A stretch of DNA of 64,000 nucleotides from Kaistia algarum (lineage in GTDB: Bacteria > Pseudomonadota > Alphaproteobacteria > Rhizobiales > Kaistiaceae): positions 1,612,001 through 1,676,000 of the forward strand of contig NZ_JAPKNJ010000001.1 of NCBI RefSeq assembly GCF_026343945.1. The letters run 5' to 3'. The position numbers and the translations under genes were made by a program. The notes under the pieces were generated by a model. The model was not told the origin of the DNA and made no database searches. It saw only the letters and a program-made list of their open reading frames with translations. Positions 43,296 to 52,516 of this stretch are shown here, in pieces (the first letter of the stretch is position 1; every line of letters starts with the position of its first letter).

Positions 43296-44057
43296 ATGAC
43301 CACAGGCGCGATCTATCCGAGCCTCAAGGGACGGACGGTGCTGGTGACCGGCGGCGGAAGCGGAATCGGCGAGTCCATCGTCCGCCATTTCGCCGGACAG
43401 GGCTCCAAGGTCGGCTTTCTCGACATCAACGAGGAAGCGTCGAACAAGCTGGTCGCGGAACTCTCCGCCGAGGGCACCGTGCATTTCGAGCCTTGCGACC
43501 TGCGCGACATCGCGGCGCTGCGCCAGGCGATCGCCAATGTGCGCGCCAAGCTCGGCCCGATCACCGTCCTCATCAACAATGCCGCCCATGACCAGCGCCA
43601 CAAAATCGAGGATGTGACGCCGGAATATTGGGACGAGCGCTACCAGGTGAACATCCGCCACCAGTTCTTCGCCGCGCAGGCCGTGATCGAAGACATGAAG
43701 GCGGCCGGAAACGGCGCGATCATCAATATGGGCTCGACATCCTGGATGATCGGCCAGGGCGGCATGCCGGCCTACACCTCGGCGAAATCGGCGGTGATGG
43801 GCCTGACGCGCGGCCTCGCCCGGGATCTCGGCCCGTTCAACATCCGCGTCTGCTCCGTCGTCCCGGGCTGGATCATGACGCAGCGCCAGATCGACCTTTG
43901 GCTGACGCCCGAGGCCGAGAAGGATTTGATGGCGAAGCAGTGCCTGAAGCGCAAGCTTTTCCCAGACGACATCGCCCGCGTCGTGCAGTTCTTCGCCTCG
44001 GACGAGGCATCCGGCTGTACCAACCAGGCCTACATCGTCGACGGCGGCTGGGTCTGA
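43296..44057 (+). CDS. SDR family oxidoreductase (sugar dehydrogenase-like)
   Basis: A 253-residue SDR. Motifs: VLVTGGGSGIGESIV (cofactor), LINNAAHDQRH, the catalytic Ser in INMGSTSWM, YTSAKSAVMGLTRGLARDLG (YxxxK), the VPGWIMTQRQ segment and the ending TNQAYIVDGGWV. AGGAGGAGACGGGC precedes the ATG at 43296. The WIMTQRQ region resembles sugar (for example L-rhamnose or L-fucose type) dehydrogenases, but the substrate is not proven. Confidence 0.85.
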   Translation: MTTGAIYPSLKGRTVLVTGGGSGIGESIVRHFAGQGSKVGFLDINEEASNKLVAELSAEGTVHFEPCDLRDIAALRQAIANVRAKLGPITVLINNAAHDQRHKIEDVTPEYWDERYQVNIRHQFFAAQAVIEDMKAAGNGAIINMGSTSWMIGQGGMPAYTSAKSAVMGLTRGLARDLGPFNIRVCSVVPGWIMTQRQIDLWLTPEAEKDLMAKQCLKRKLFPDDIARVVQFFASDEASGCTNQAYIVDGGWV

Positions 44058-44125
44058 GGTACGCACATCAAATCGGAGGCGAATGCGTCGTTGCGGCGCG
44101 CTCGCCCCGATTGGCTCTGGAACGA

Positions 44126-44149
44126 GCGGCCGCATGGATGCGCGGCCGC
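44126..44149. terminator. Hairpin between convergent SDR and cytidine deaminase genes
   Basis: GCGGCCGC at 44126-44133 and 44142-44149 form an 8-bp stem with an 8-base loop. No T-tract is visible; it may act bidirectionally. Confidence 0.4.
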
Positions 44150-44158
44150 CGCCGCTGT

Positions 44159-44575
44159 TCAGGCCCGCGGCTCGTCAATCCCGAAGCCGGCAGGCAGCAA
44201 TTCGGCGATCGAGAAGCTCTGGCCCTTGCCGGTCGGGTCGAAGCATTCGATCACCGTCCGCGCCGTGGAGAACTCCTTGAGCCGCTGCCGGCAGCCGCCG
44301 CAGGGCGTGCAGACGATGCCGCCCTCGACGCGATCGGCGACGACCACCACGGAGGCAACGCGCCGGCCGGCCGGATCGAGGCTCGACGAGATCATCTGGC
44401 CGAGCGCCGAGGTCTCGGCGCACCAGCCTTCGGGAAACGATGCGTTTTCGACATTAGCACCGGCGAAGATCCGCCCGTCCTCGGTCCGAAGCGCCGCGCC
44501 GACATAAAAGCGCGAATAAGGTGCATGCGCCCGGCTCCGCACGTCCCGTGCGCGCTCGAAGAGTTCGGCATCCAT
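44159..44575 (-). CDS. cdd: Cytidine deaminase
   Basis: A 138-residue small-form (tetrameric) cytidine deaminase that converts cytidine and deoxycytidine to uridine and deoxyuridine. The zinc site is seen in ENASFPEGWCAETSALG and TPCGGCRQRLKEF. The start at 44575 (MDAELF) fits GGAAGGAATGTCG better than the ATG two codons upstream. Convergent with the SDR gene. Confidence 0.92.
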   Translation of the reverse strand: MDAELFERARDVRSRAHAPYSRFYVGAALRTEDGRIFAGANVENASFPEGWCAETSALGQMISSSLDPAGRRVASVVVVADRVEGGIVCTPCGGCRQRLKEFSTARTVIECFDPTGKGQSFSIAELLPAGFGIDEPRA

Positions 44576-44859
44576 CGACATTCCTTCCGGCGGTTTCCCC
44601 GGCCGCCGCGGGCCGGCTGGACGATGAAGCCCGCGCCGGCTGGCGGGGTCAAGCCTCGCGACGGGAGTGGCGATTGGACGGCGCCTCCCCGGCCTCACCT
44701 CGCAGCGGTTGCCGCTGCATCGGGCAAACGATGGCAAAACGTGCAGATCAACGAGGAGGACCGCACGATTTTCCCACTTTCGGCTTTTCCTCGGACCCCG
44801 ATCTTTCTATCACTGGCTAGCAGCAGGCGGCCGGCGAGCGAGACAATGAGGATTTCCCC

Positions 44860-45249
44860 TTGCGACCGACTTTGGCTTTGATTGCCCACGACCAGAAGAA
44901 GGCCGACATGGTGGACTTCGCGGTCGAGCATGCGGCTCGGCTTTCGACCTTCGATCTCGTCGCCACCGGAACCACCGGAGCGCGGATCGTCGAGGCGGCG
45001 CCGGAGCTGCCCGTGCGACGGCTGAAGAGCGGACCGCTCGGCGGCGACCAGCAGATCGGCGCGCTGATCGCGGAAGGCCGCATCGCCGGGCTCATCTTCT
45101 TCGTCGATCCGCTGACGCCGATGCCGCATGATGTCGACGTCAAGGCACTGACCCGACTGGCCGAACTCTACGATATCCCGATGGCGCTGAACCGCGCGAC
45201 GGCCCAGCTTCTCATCACCCATTCCGGCGCCTTCGCGCCCTCACCCTGA
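44860..45249 (+). CDS. mgsA: Methylglyoxal synthase
   Basis: A 129-residue enzyme converting dihydroxyacetone phosphate to methylglyoxal. The start is TTG 44860, with GAGGATTTCCCC before it. Motifs: [41 protein letters not shown] (catalytic Asp) and [18 protein letters not shown] (catalytic His/Asp). It lies 34 bp before glucokinase, an arrangement shared by many rhizobia, suggesting joint control of sugar-phosphate overflow. The region 44576-44859 contains no recognised gene. Confidence 0.93.
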   Translation: MRPTLALIAHDQKKADMVDFAVEHAARLSTFDLVATGTTGARIVEAAPELPVRRLKSGPLGGDQQIGALIAEGRIAGLIFFVDPLTPMPHDVDVKALTRLAELYDIPMALNRATAQLLITHSGAFAPSP

Positions 45250-45283
45250 CCGCTTCCCCCAGCAGGATCGCGACCAAGGCATC

Positions 45284-46336
45284 ATGAATTCCGGCGTCCA
45301 GAAACCAGCTTCCATCCTCGAGCGAAACATCGTCCCCTTTCCGACGCTGATCGGCGATATAGGCGGCACCAATGCCCGCTTCGCCCTGGTGCGGGACGGG
45401 GACCAGCCGGTAGAGCGCTTCCCCAACGCCCATACGGCCGATTTCGCCACGATTGACGACGCGATCGCTTTTTCCATGTCGCAGGGCGCGCGGCCGAGAT
45501 CGGCTGTCCTGGCCCTGGCCGGTCCAGTCCAAGGCGACAAGGTTCCCCTGACCAACTGCCCGTGGGTGGTGGAGCCGAAGCGGATGATCGAGCGTTTCGG
45601 GCTCGACGAAGTGATTCTGCTTAACGACTTCGAAGCGCTATCGCTGTCGCTTCCCGCCCTCGGCGACGAGGATCTCGTCCGCGTCGGCGGCGGCGAGGCG
45701 ATCGCCAATGCGGCGCAGGTCGTGGTGGGTCCGGGGACCGGGCTTGGCGCGGCGGCGTTGATCCATGCGCGCGGCACATGGTTTCCGGTTCCAGGCGAAG
45801 GTGGCCATATCGACCTCGCTCCGGTCACGGCACGCGATTTCGAGATCTGGCCGCATATCGACGAGCCGTTCGGCGAAGGCATCCATCGCCGGATCGCCGG
45901 GGAGACGCTCCTCTGCGGCGCCGGTCTGGTGCGCCTCTATCGTGCGATTCTGGCAGCCGACGGCAAGACCGGCACCTTCGACAATCCCTCGGAGATCACG
46001 GCGGCCGCGATGGATGGCAGCGACGCCGACGCGCGCGAGGCGCTGTCGCTCTTCTGCGTGCATCTGGGACGCCTTGCCGGCAACCTCGCGCTCGCGTTCA
46101 TGGCGCGGGGCGGCGTGTTCCTGGCCGGCGGCATCGCCGCCAAGATCGCGCCCTTCATCGCGACGAGCGGCTTCCGTGAAGCGTTCATCGACAAGGCGCC
46201 GCACCAGGCGATGATGGACAAGATGCCGACTTCCGTCATCGTGCATCCCGCGCCGGCGCTCGCCGGAATTGCCGCCTATGCTCGCCATCCCGAAACGTTC
46301 GGCGTCGTCACCGACGGGCGGCACTGGCGCCGCTGA
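45284..46336 (+). CDS. glk: Glucokinase
   Basis: A 350-residue ROK-unrelated, E. coli-type glucokinase that phosphorylates glucose with ATP. Motifs: LIGDIGGTNARFALV (phosphate 1), VLALAGPVQGDKV, EVILLNDFEALSLSLP, VVVGPGTGLGAA (phosphate 2) and PGEGGHIDLAP with the sugar-binding Glu. It is probably co-transcribed with mgsA and convergent with the DUF2442 gene 15 bp downstream. Confidence 0.93.
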   Translation: MNSGVQKPASILERNIVPFPTLIGDIGGTNARFALVRDGDQPVERFPNAHTADFATIDDAIAFSMSQGARPRSAVLALAGPVQGDKVPLTNCPWVVEPKRMIERFGLDEVILLNDFEALSLSLPALGDEDLVRVGGGEAIANAAQVVVGPGTGLGAAALIHARGTWFPVPGEGGHIDLAPVTARDFEIWPHIDEPFGEGIHRRIAGETLLCGAGLVRLYRAILAADGKTGTFDNPSEITAAAMDGSDADAREALSLFCVHLGRLAGNLALAFMARGGVFLAGGIAAKIAPFIATSGFREAFIDKAPHQAMMDKMPTSVIVHPAPALAGIAAYARHPETFGVVTDGRHWRR

Positions 46337-46351
46337 TCAGGGGACCGGCCT

Positions 46352-46594
46352 TCACGACAGCCGTAGCAGGCTGGCGACGACGATCGTCTCGTCGATCGCC
46401 GGCCAGTGAAGCACGGTGCCGTTCTGGACAATCTGACCGCCCGCCCGCGCCGCCTCCCCGGCTGCCAGAAGCTTTGACGACCAGGCGAGCGGGATGGAGA
46501 GTTCGCGTCCATCGGCAAGGCCGACGAGCAGCATGTCCTCGGTGACGAAGATATCGACGGCGCGCGGGTCGGGCAGGATCGTTTCGTCGGTCAT
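46352..46594 (-). CDS. DUF2442 domain protein
   Basis: An 80-residue protein with the DUF2442 layout: AVDIFVTEDMLLVGLADGRE, SIPLAWSSKLLAA and HWPAIDETIVVASLL. Family members often pair with a DUF4160 protein in toxin-antitoxin-like loci, but no such partner is visible here. Function unknown. Confidence 0.8.
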   Translation of the reverse strand: MTDETILPDPRAVDIFVTEDMLLVGLADGRELSIPLAWSSKLLAAGEAARAGGQIVQNGTVLHWPAIDETIVVASLLRLS

Positions 46595-46640
46595 GAAGGG
46601 CCTCCCTCGTGGGCCTGTGGCGCTCTATCTTTTTGTTTTC

Positions 46641-46685
46641 GCATCGGATTTTCCGAAAACCGGATTCCACTTCTCGGTCCGATGC
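46641..46685. repeat. Rhizobial dispersed palindromic element (RIME-like)
   Basis: GCATCGGA (46641-46648) and TCCGATGC (46678-46685) form the outer stem, with an inner CCGA/TCGG pairing around an AAACCGG segment. It follows a T-rich TCTTTTTGTTTTC run. This composition matches the short palindromic repeats scattered between genes in Hyphomicrobiales. Confidence 0.6.
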
Positions 46686-46731
46686 TCTACCGCGGTTCGC
46701 CTGACCGACGAAGCACCGATTCCCGGAGATA

Positions 46732-49182
46732 TCATGTGCCGCGCGGCTTGGCCCGGCTCGTCGGCGCGGCGGCGAGCGGATCCTCCGGCCAGACATGCCG
46801 TGGATAGCGCCCGCGCATATCGCTTCGAACGTCACGCCAGGAGCCGCGCCAGAAGCTCGGCAGGTCGCGCGTAATCTGGATCGGCCGGTGCGCGGGCGAC
46901 AACAACGCGACGATCAGCGGCACGCGACCGTCACCGACCGAAGGATGACGGTCGAGGCCGAAGAGTTCCTGGACGCGGATGTTGAGCACCGGTCCGTCCG
47001 GATCCGAATAGTCGATCGGCAGGCGCGATCCGGTGGGCGCCTCGAAATGGCTTGGCGCCAGCCGGTCCAGCGCCGCCCGCTTGTCCCACGGCACCAGCGA
47101 CATCAGCGCCTCGCGCAGCAGCCCGCCATCGATCGCGTCGAGCCGCCTTTTGCCGGCGAGAGCATCGCCCAGCCAATGTTCCAGGCTCGCCGCCAGGGCG
47201 TCATCGGAGACATCCGGCCATTCCTCGCCAAGGCGGGCGCGCAAGAAGGCGAGGCGCTGCCGGAAGGACGCGGCGCTGCCGAGATCGAAGCTGCCCAGGC
47301 CGACGCGCCTTATCTCGGCAATGAGCGCCGCCGTCACCTGCGCCTCGGGAAGCTTCGAGATCGGCTTCTCCGTCAGAAGCAGGCGGCCCAGGCGCCGCAC
47401 GCGGTGGCCGCGCACGGAACCGGTCTCCGTGTCGAAGCCGACCCGGTCCTCCTCGACGATGTCGGCGGCGAAATTCGCCTCGATCTCGGTCCGGTCCAGC
47501 GGCGCGGCGGTCAGGATGCGCGCCCGCTCGGCAACGCCCTGTAGTTCGGCAACGGCGAGGAAGGCTTCACGCGCGAGCGCATCGGCGGCGTCGAGCACGC
47601 CGCCCCGGCCGTTGGCGAGCACAAAGGCGCCCGGCGCCCCGCGCGCCATCGCTATGCGTTCCGGGAAGGCGAAGGCGATCAGCAGTCCGGCCTCCTCGAT
47701 CCTGTCGCGGCCGGAGGCGGGATCGGCGCCGACATTGCGAGCAAAGCGGGCGGCAAGCGTCAGCGCATCGCGGCTACGCCTGTCCGTTCCCACGAACAGC
47801 CGCCGCAGCCTTTCGCGCAGATCCGTATCGTTTCCGCCGAGGCCGGGCTCCTCCAGCACCGCCGCCAACGCGCCGCCAAGGCCACCAAGGCCGAGGGCGG
47901 CGGCCTGGCGCAGCATATGGCCGAGCCGCGGCGGCAGGCCAAGCCGGGCCAGCGCTCTGCCCTCGTTCGTCAGACGGCGGTCGGCGTCAAGCGCACCAAG
48001 CCGGCCAAGCAGCGCCACAGCCTCGTCCCAAGCCGGGCGCGGCGGGGAATCCAGAAAGGCGAGCGCGGCGGGATCGGCCACGCCCCAATTGGCGAGATCG
48101 AGCACCAGCGGCGCCAGATCCGCCTCCAGGATTTCGGGCCGATCGAAAGGCGCCAGCGCGTTGGTCTGGCCCTCGTCCCAGAGCCGATAGCAGACGCCCG
48201 GTTCCGTGCGCCCGGCGCGGCCTCGGCGCTGGTCGGCCGACGCGCGCGAGACGCGGCGCGTCTCCAGCCGGGTCAGGCCGGTTGCCGGCTCGTAGCGCGG
48301 CGCGCGCGCAAGTCCGCTGTCGATCACGACGCGCACGCCCTCGATGGTCAACGAGGTCTCGGCGATCGACGTTGCCAGGACCACCTTGCGCTTGCCCTCC
48401 CCGGCCGACCGGATAGCGCGGTCCTGCGCGGCAAAATCGAGCGCACCGTAGAGCGGGGCCAGTTCGACATTGGCGGGAAGGCGTCCTTCCAGCCGTTCGG
48501 CAACGCGGCGGATCTCCGCCTGACCGGGTAGGAAGACGAGCAGGCTACCGCTCGACTCAGACAGCGCGCGCCGCACGGCTTCGGCGACGGCATCTTCGAT
48601 CCGCTGTGCGGGATCTCGCGAAAGATGGCGCGTCTCGACCGGAAACATGCGCCCGAGGCTCTCGATGACGGGCGCCTCGACGAGGAGGCGGGCGACGCGG
48701 GCGCCATCGATCGTCGCGGACATGACGAGGATCCGCAGATCCTCGCGCAACCCGGCCTGCGCATCGAGCGCCAGGGCAAGGCCGAGATCGCCGTCCAGGC
48801 TGCGCTCGTGATACTCGTCGAAGACCACGGCGGCGACACCGGCAAGCCCCGGATCATCGAGGATCATCCGCGCGAAAATGCCTTCCGTGACGATCTCGAT
48901 GCGCGTTCGCGCCGAGACGCGGCTTTCCATGCGGACCCGGTAGCCGACCCGCTCGCCGACCGCCTCGCCCAGCGTCTCGGCCATGCGCCGGGCGGCGGCG
49001 CGGGCGGCGAGACGGCGCGGCTCCAGCATCAGGACGCGGCCATCGCCACGCCAGGGCGCGTCCAGCAGCGCCAGCGGCACGCGGGTCGTCTTGCCGGCGC
49101 CGGGCGGCGCGACGAGTACGGCATTCGGCCGCTCGGCAAGGGCGCTCAGCAGGTCAGGGAGGACGTCGTCGACGGGAAGCAT
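46732..49182 (-). CDS. hrpB: ATP-dependent helicase HrpB
   Basis: An 816-residue DEAH-box helicase. Motifs: VAPPGAGKTTRVPLALL (I), MLEPRRLAARAAARRM (Ia), VVFDEYHERSLDGDL (II, DEYH), VMSATID (III), KVVLATSIAETSLTIEGVRV (V) and SADQRRGRAGRTEPGVCYRL (VI). The HrpB-specific C-terminal domain ends IQITRDLPSFWRGSW followed by RGRYPRHVWPEDP. Full length. Known as an RNA helicase family member with an unsettled physiological role. Confidence 0.95.
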   Translation of the reverse strand: MLPVDDVLPDLLSALAERPNAVLVAPPGAGKTTRVPLALLDAPWRGDGRVLMLEPRRLAARAAARRMAETLGEAVGERVGYRVRMESRVSARTRIEIVTEGIFARMILDDPGLAGVAAVVFDEYHERSLDGDLGLALALDAQAGLREDLRILVMSATIDGARVARLLVEAPVIESLGRMFPVETRHLSRDPAQRIEDAVAEAVRRALSESSGSLLVFLPGQAEIRRVAERLEGRLPANVELAPLYGALDFAAQDRAIRSAGEGKRKVVLATSIAETSLTIEGVRVVIDSGLARAPRYEPATGLTRLETRRVSRASADQRRGRAGRTEPGVCYRLWDEGQTNALAPFDRPEILEADLAPLVLDLANWGVADPAALAFLDSPPRPAWDEAVALLGRLGALDADRRLTNEGRALARLGLPPRLGHMLRQAAALGLGGLGGALAAVLEEPGLGGNDTDLRERLRRLFVGTDRRSRDALTLAARFARNVGADPASGRDRIEEAGLLIAFAFPERIAMARGAPGAFVLANGRGGVLDAADALAREAFLAVAELQGVAERARILTAAPLDRTEIEANFAADIVEEDRVGFDTETGSVRGHRVRRLGRLLLTEKPISKLPEAQVTAALIAEIRRVGLGSFDLGSAASFRQRLAFLRARLGEEWPDVSDDALAASLEHWLGDALAGKRRLDAIDGGLLREALMSLVPWDKRAALDRLAPSHFEAPTGSRLPIDYSDPDGPVLNIRVQELFGLDRHPSVGDGRVPLIVALLSPAHRPIQITRDLPSFWRGSWRDVRSDMRGRYPRHVWPEDPLAAAPTSRAKPRGT

Positions 49183-49253
49183 GGGCAGGTCATAAGGCCA
49201 GCCTTATCGCAAGACTAGAGCGGGCGTCTTGCTTGCCGGCGAATACCGCCAAC

Positions 49254-50093
49254 CTACTCCGCCGCGGCGGGGCTGGCCTCGACATCATGCACCTTCAACT
49301 CGTCGAGCCGGGGCATAGAGATGATGTTGTAGCCGGAATCGACGAAATGGATCTCGCCGGTCACGCCGGAGCCGAGATCCGACAGGAGATAGGTCGCCGT
49401 GCTGCCGATTTCCTCAAGCGAGACGGCGCGGCGGAGCGGCGAATTGCGCTTCTGGAAATTATACATGACCCGCGCGTCGGAAACGCCGGAGCCGGCCAGC
49501 GTGCGCACGGGACCGGCGGAAATCGCGTTGATGCGCACGCCGTCGCAGCCGAAATCCATGGCGAGATAGCGCACCGAGGATTCAAGAGCCGCCTTGGCGA
49601 CGCCCATGACATTGTAGTTCGGCATGACGCGGGTCGAGCCGCCATAGGTCAGCGTCACGATCGAGCCGCCCTTCGTCATCAGCGCCGCCGCACGCTTGGC
49701 GATCTCGGTGAAGGAGAAGCACGAGATCAGCATCGTCTTGGCGAAATTATCGCGGGACGTGTCGGCGTAGCGGCCCTTCAGCTCGTTCTTGTCGGAGAAG
49801 GCAATGGCGTGAACGAGAAAGTCGATCGAGCCCCACTCCGCCTTCAGCGCGTCGAAGACGCTGTCGACCGAGGCGATATCCTCGACATCGCAGGGCAGCA
49901 GCAGCTTGCCGCCAACCGAATCGGCTAGCGGCTTGACGCGGCGGCCGAAGGCGTCGCCCTGGTAGGTAAAAGCCAGTTCGGCGCCATGCGCCGCGAGCGT
50001 CCTGGCGATACCCCAGGCGATGGAATGATCGTTGGCGACCCCCATGACGAGGCCGCGTTTGCCGCTCATCAGGCTGCTGATCGTTCCCGTCAT
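49254..50093 (-). CDS. fabI: Enoyl-[acyl-carrier-protein] reductase
   Basis: A 279-residue FabI catalysing the last reduction in fatty-acid elongation. Visible are GLVMGVANDHSIAWGIA (NADH binding), HAIAFSDKNELKGRY, and the catalytic YNVMGVAKAAL (Y-x6-K). The ISAGPVRTLAGSGVSDAR loop follows. It lies 19 bp downstream of fabB and closes the fabA-fabB-fabI operon. Confidence 0.95.
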   Translation of the reverse strand: MTGTISSLMSGKRGLVMGVANDHSIAWGIARTLAAHGAELAFTYQGDAFGRRVKPLADSVGGKLLLPCDVEDIASVDSVFDALKAEWGSIDFLVHAIAFSDKNELKGRYADTSRDNFAKTMLISCFSFTEIAKRAAALMTKGGSIVTLTYGGSTRVMPNYNVMGVAKAALESSVRYLAMDFGCDGVRINAISAGPVRTLAGSGVSDARVMYNFQKRNSPLRRAVSLEEIGSTATYLLSDLGSGVTGEIHFVDSGYNIISMPRLDELKVHDVEASPAAAE

Positions 50094-50112
50094 TCCCGCC
50101 CCTTGTCCAGCT

Positions 50113-51339
50113 TCAGGCTGTGTAGCGCTGGAAGACCAGCGATGCGTTGGTGCCGCCGAAGCCGAAGCTGTTGGAAAGCACGGTGTCGATCTTGGCGTTG
50201 TCGATGCGCTTCCTGACGATCGGCATGTCGGCGAAGGCAGGATCGAGTTCCTCGATATGGGCCGATTCCGCGATGAAGCGGTTGTTCATCATCAACAGCG
50301 AATAGATCGACTCATGCACGCCGGTCGCGCCCTGCGAGTGGCCGGTGAGCGACTTGGTCGCCGAGATCGGCGGGCAGTCGTCGCCGGAACCGAACACTTC
50401 GCGGATCGCCTCCATCTCCCTCAGATCGCCGATCGGCGTCGAGGTGGCGTGCGGATTGATATAGTCGACCTTCTCGCCGACATTCGCGATCGCCTGACGC
50501 ATGCAGCGCGCCGCGCCCTCGCCCGAAGGCGCCACCATGTCGGCACCGTCCGATGTCGCGCCATAGCCGACGATCTCGCCATAGATGCGCGCGCCGCGGG
50601 CCTTGGCGACTTCAAGATCCTCAAGCACCAGCACGCCGGCGCCGCCGGAAATCACGAAGCCGTCGCGGTTCGCGTCATAGGCGCGCGACGCGATCTGCGG
50701 GCGATCGTTATATTTCGACGAGAGCGCGCCCATCGCGTCGAAGAGGACCGACAGCGTCCAGTCGAGTTCCTCGCAGCCGCCGGCGAACATGCGATCCTGC
50801 TTGCCGTAGAGGATGTTCTCATAGGCATTCCCGATGCAGTGGTTCGACGTCGCGCAGGCCGAGGAGATCGAATAGCTGAGGCCCTTGATCTTGAACCAGG
50901 TCGACAGCGTCGCGGAGGGCGAGGAAGACATCGCCTTCGGCACGGCCAACGGGCCGACCTTCTTGGACGAGCCGGAGGCGAGCGCCTTCTGCGCCGATTC
51001 GACGATCGTGCGGGTCGACGGACCGCCGGAGCCCATCACGATGCCGGTGCGCTCATTGGAGATCTCGCTCTCCTCAAGCCCGGCATCGCGGATCGCCTGG
51101 TCCATGGCGACATGGTTCCAGGCGGTACCACCGCCATGGAAGCGCATCGCCCGCCGGTCGACGATTTCCGCCGGATCCAGCGTCGGCGCACCAGCGACAT
51201 GGCTGCGGAAACCGTGCGCGGCATAATCCTCGGAAAAGGAGATCCCGCTTTTCGCCTCGTGAAGGCTCGCGAGCACTTCCTGGGTGTTGTTGCCGATGGA
51301 AGAGACGATCCCCATCCCCGTCACGACGACCCGCTTCAT
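50113..51339 (-). CDS. fabB: Beta-ketoacyl-ACP synthase I
   Basis: A 408-residue condensing enzyme. The active-site Cys is in ISSACATSNHCIGNAYE, with the two catalytic His in NPHATSTPIGD and KSLTGHSQGATGVHE. It elongates the cis-3-decenoyl-ACP made by FabA, giving unsaturated fatty acids. It lies between fabA (76-bp gap) and fabI (19-bp gap) on the same strand. Confidence 0.95.
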   Translation of the reverse strand: MKRVVVTGMGIVSSIGNNTQEVLASLHEAKSGISFSEDYAAHGFRSHVAGAPTLDPAEIVDRRAMRFHGGGTAWNHVAMDQAIRDAGLEESEISNERTGIVMGSGGPSTRTIVESAQKALASGSSKKVGPLAVPKAMSSSPSATLSTWFKIKGLSYSISSACATSNHCIGNAYENILYGKQDRMFAGGCEELDWTLSVLFDAMGALSSKYNDRPQIASRAYDANRDGFVISGGAGVLVLEDLEVAKARGARIYGEIVGYGATSDGADMVAPSGEGAARCMRQAIANVGEKVDYINPHATSTPIGDLREMEAIREVFGSGDDCPPISATKSLTGHSQGATGVHESIYSLLMMNNRFIAESAHIEELDPAFADMPIVRKRIDNAKIDTVLSNSFGFGGTNASLVFQRYTA

Positions 51340-51414
51340 GGATACTGTCCTTAGCTAATGGAGCCTGCGCTCGGTTGCCGACCGTTCCGGCCCCGCATGG
51401 GTCGGACCTGCCGC

Positions 51415-51942
51415 TCAGCCAACGGCAGGCTGCGCTTCGCCCTTGAAAAGGCCGACGCGGAGGTCCTTGGCGCGATAGATGGTGACGCCGTCGGCTTTCA
51501 GCCAGCCATCACCGATACCGAGCACCAGTTTCGAGCGGAGAACGCGTTTCAGATCGACGCCATATTCGACGAGTTTCACATTCGGCAGCACCATGCCGGA
51601 GAACTTCAGTTCGCCGGTCGACAGCGCGCGCCCGCGACCGGGCGAGCCGCTCCAGCCGAGGAAAAACCCGAGCATCTGCCAGAGCGCGTCAAGCCCGAGA
51701 CAGCCCGGCATCACGGGATCGCCCTTGAAATGGCACTGGAAGAACCAGAGGTCCGGATTGACGTCGAGTTCGGCGCGGATATGGCCCTTGCCAAACTCGC
51801 CACCCTCTTCGCTGATCGAGGTAATCCGATCGAACATCAGCATGGGCGGCAGCGGAAGCTGAGCGTTGCCCTCACCGAACAATTCACCTCGCCCGCAGGC
51901 GAGCAGAGCTTCATAGTCAAAGCTCGACGGGCGGTCTTCCAT
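51415..51942 (-). CDS. fabA: 3-hydroxydecanoyl-ACP dehydratase/isomerase
   Basis: A 175-residue FabA. The catalytic His is in [14 protein letters not shown] and the Asp in [13 protein letters not shown], the standard hotdog-fold active site. Starts [20 protein letters not shown], a typical FabA opening. It introduces the double bond in anaerobic unsaturated fatty-acid synthesis and is the first gene of the cluster. Confidence 0.95.
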   Translation of the reverse strand: MEDRPSSFDYEALLACGRGELFGEGNAQLPLPPMLMFDRITSISEEGGEFGKGHIRAELDVNPDLWFFQCHFKGDPVMPGCLGLDALWQMLGFFLGWSGSPGRGRALSTGELKFSGMVLPNVKLVEYGVDLKRVLRSKLVLGIGDGWLKADGVTIYRAKDLRVGLFKGEAQPAVG

Positions 51943-52129
51943 GCCGTCTCACCACCTGTTCCCGGCTGCCGTCCTGGTGTTCCCGCCGGACCGGCCCCAT
52001 ATTGATACGATGCGCGTCAACGTCCACCCCCGCGCGGGTCGCGGTCTTCCTAACATAGCCCGATTCCGTTCGAAAGCCCGCGAAGTGGCAGGATTCCGAC
52101 TAGCTGTGATGCACTGCGGGAGGATCTGG

Positions 52130-52486
52130 ATGGTTCGGCGGCTGAAGATCGGGGCACGGGAATGCGCGCGCCTGGCGTGGGTTCTATCGCTTATCGCGAT
52201 CGCCAGCCTCGCGCTTCCCGAGGCTGGCGCGGCCCGGGACATCTTCTCCAGCCCGGGTCTCGGCCTGACGCCGGTTCCCGTGCCACGCGTGGTTCCGCAG
52301 CGCACGCCGAGCGGCGTTCCCGCGCTGGACGCGAACCAGTGCCAGCTCATGGCCGGCACCTGCCCGCTCGGCCGCCTTCAACGCTCCGGCGGCCGCTGCT
52401 TCTGCGCATCGGGCAATGGCACGGTGCGTCAGGGCACCACGCGCACGAAGCCGCAGGATGCGCGCCCGTCGACGAATACGCCCTGA
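52130..52486 (+). CDS. Small secreted Cys-containing protein, unknown
   Basis: A 118-residue protein starting at ATG 52130 with GGGAGGATCTGG before it. A signal peptide (LAWVLSLIAIASLALPEAGA) is followed by a Pro-rich stretch and a small domain with four Cys (ANQCQLMAGTCPLGR and GGRCFCASG), probably two disulfides in the periplasm. Divergent from fabA. No family is recognised. Confidence 0.6.
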   Translation: MVRRLKIGARECARLAWVLSLIAIASLALPEAGAARDIFSSPGLGLTPVPVPRVVPQRTPSGVPALDANQCQLMAGTCPLGRLQRSGGRCFCASGNGTVRQGTTRTKPQDARPSTNTP

Positions 52487-52516
52487 GAGAAGGCGTCGAC
52501 GACCGGCGGATGTCGA

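Noticed and set aside
46352..46594. DUF2442 gene as part of a toxin-antitoxin pair
   Set aside because: No DUF4160 or other toxin-like ORF adjoins it; the neighbours are glk and hrpB.
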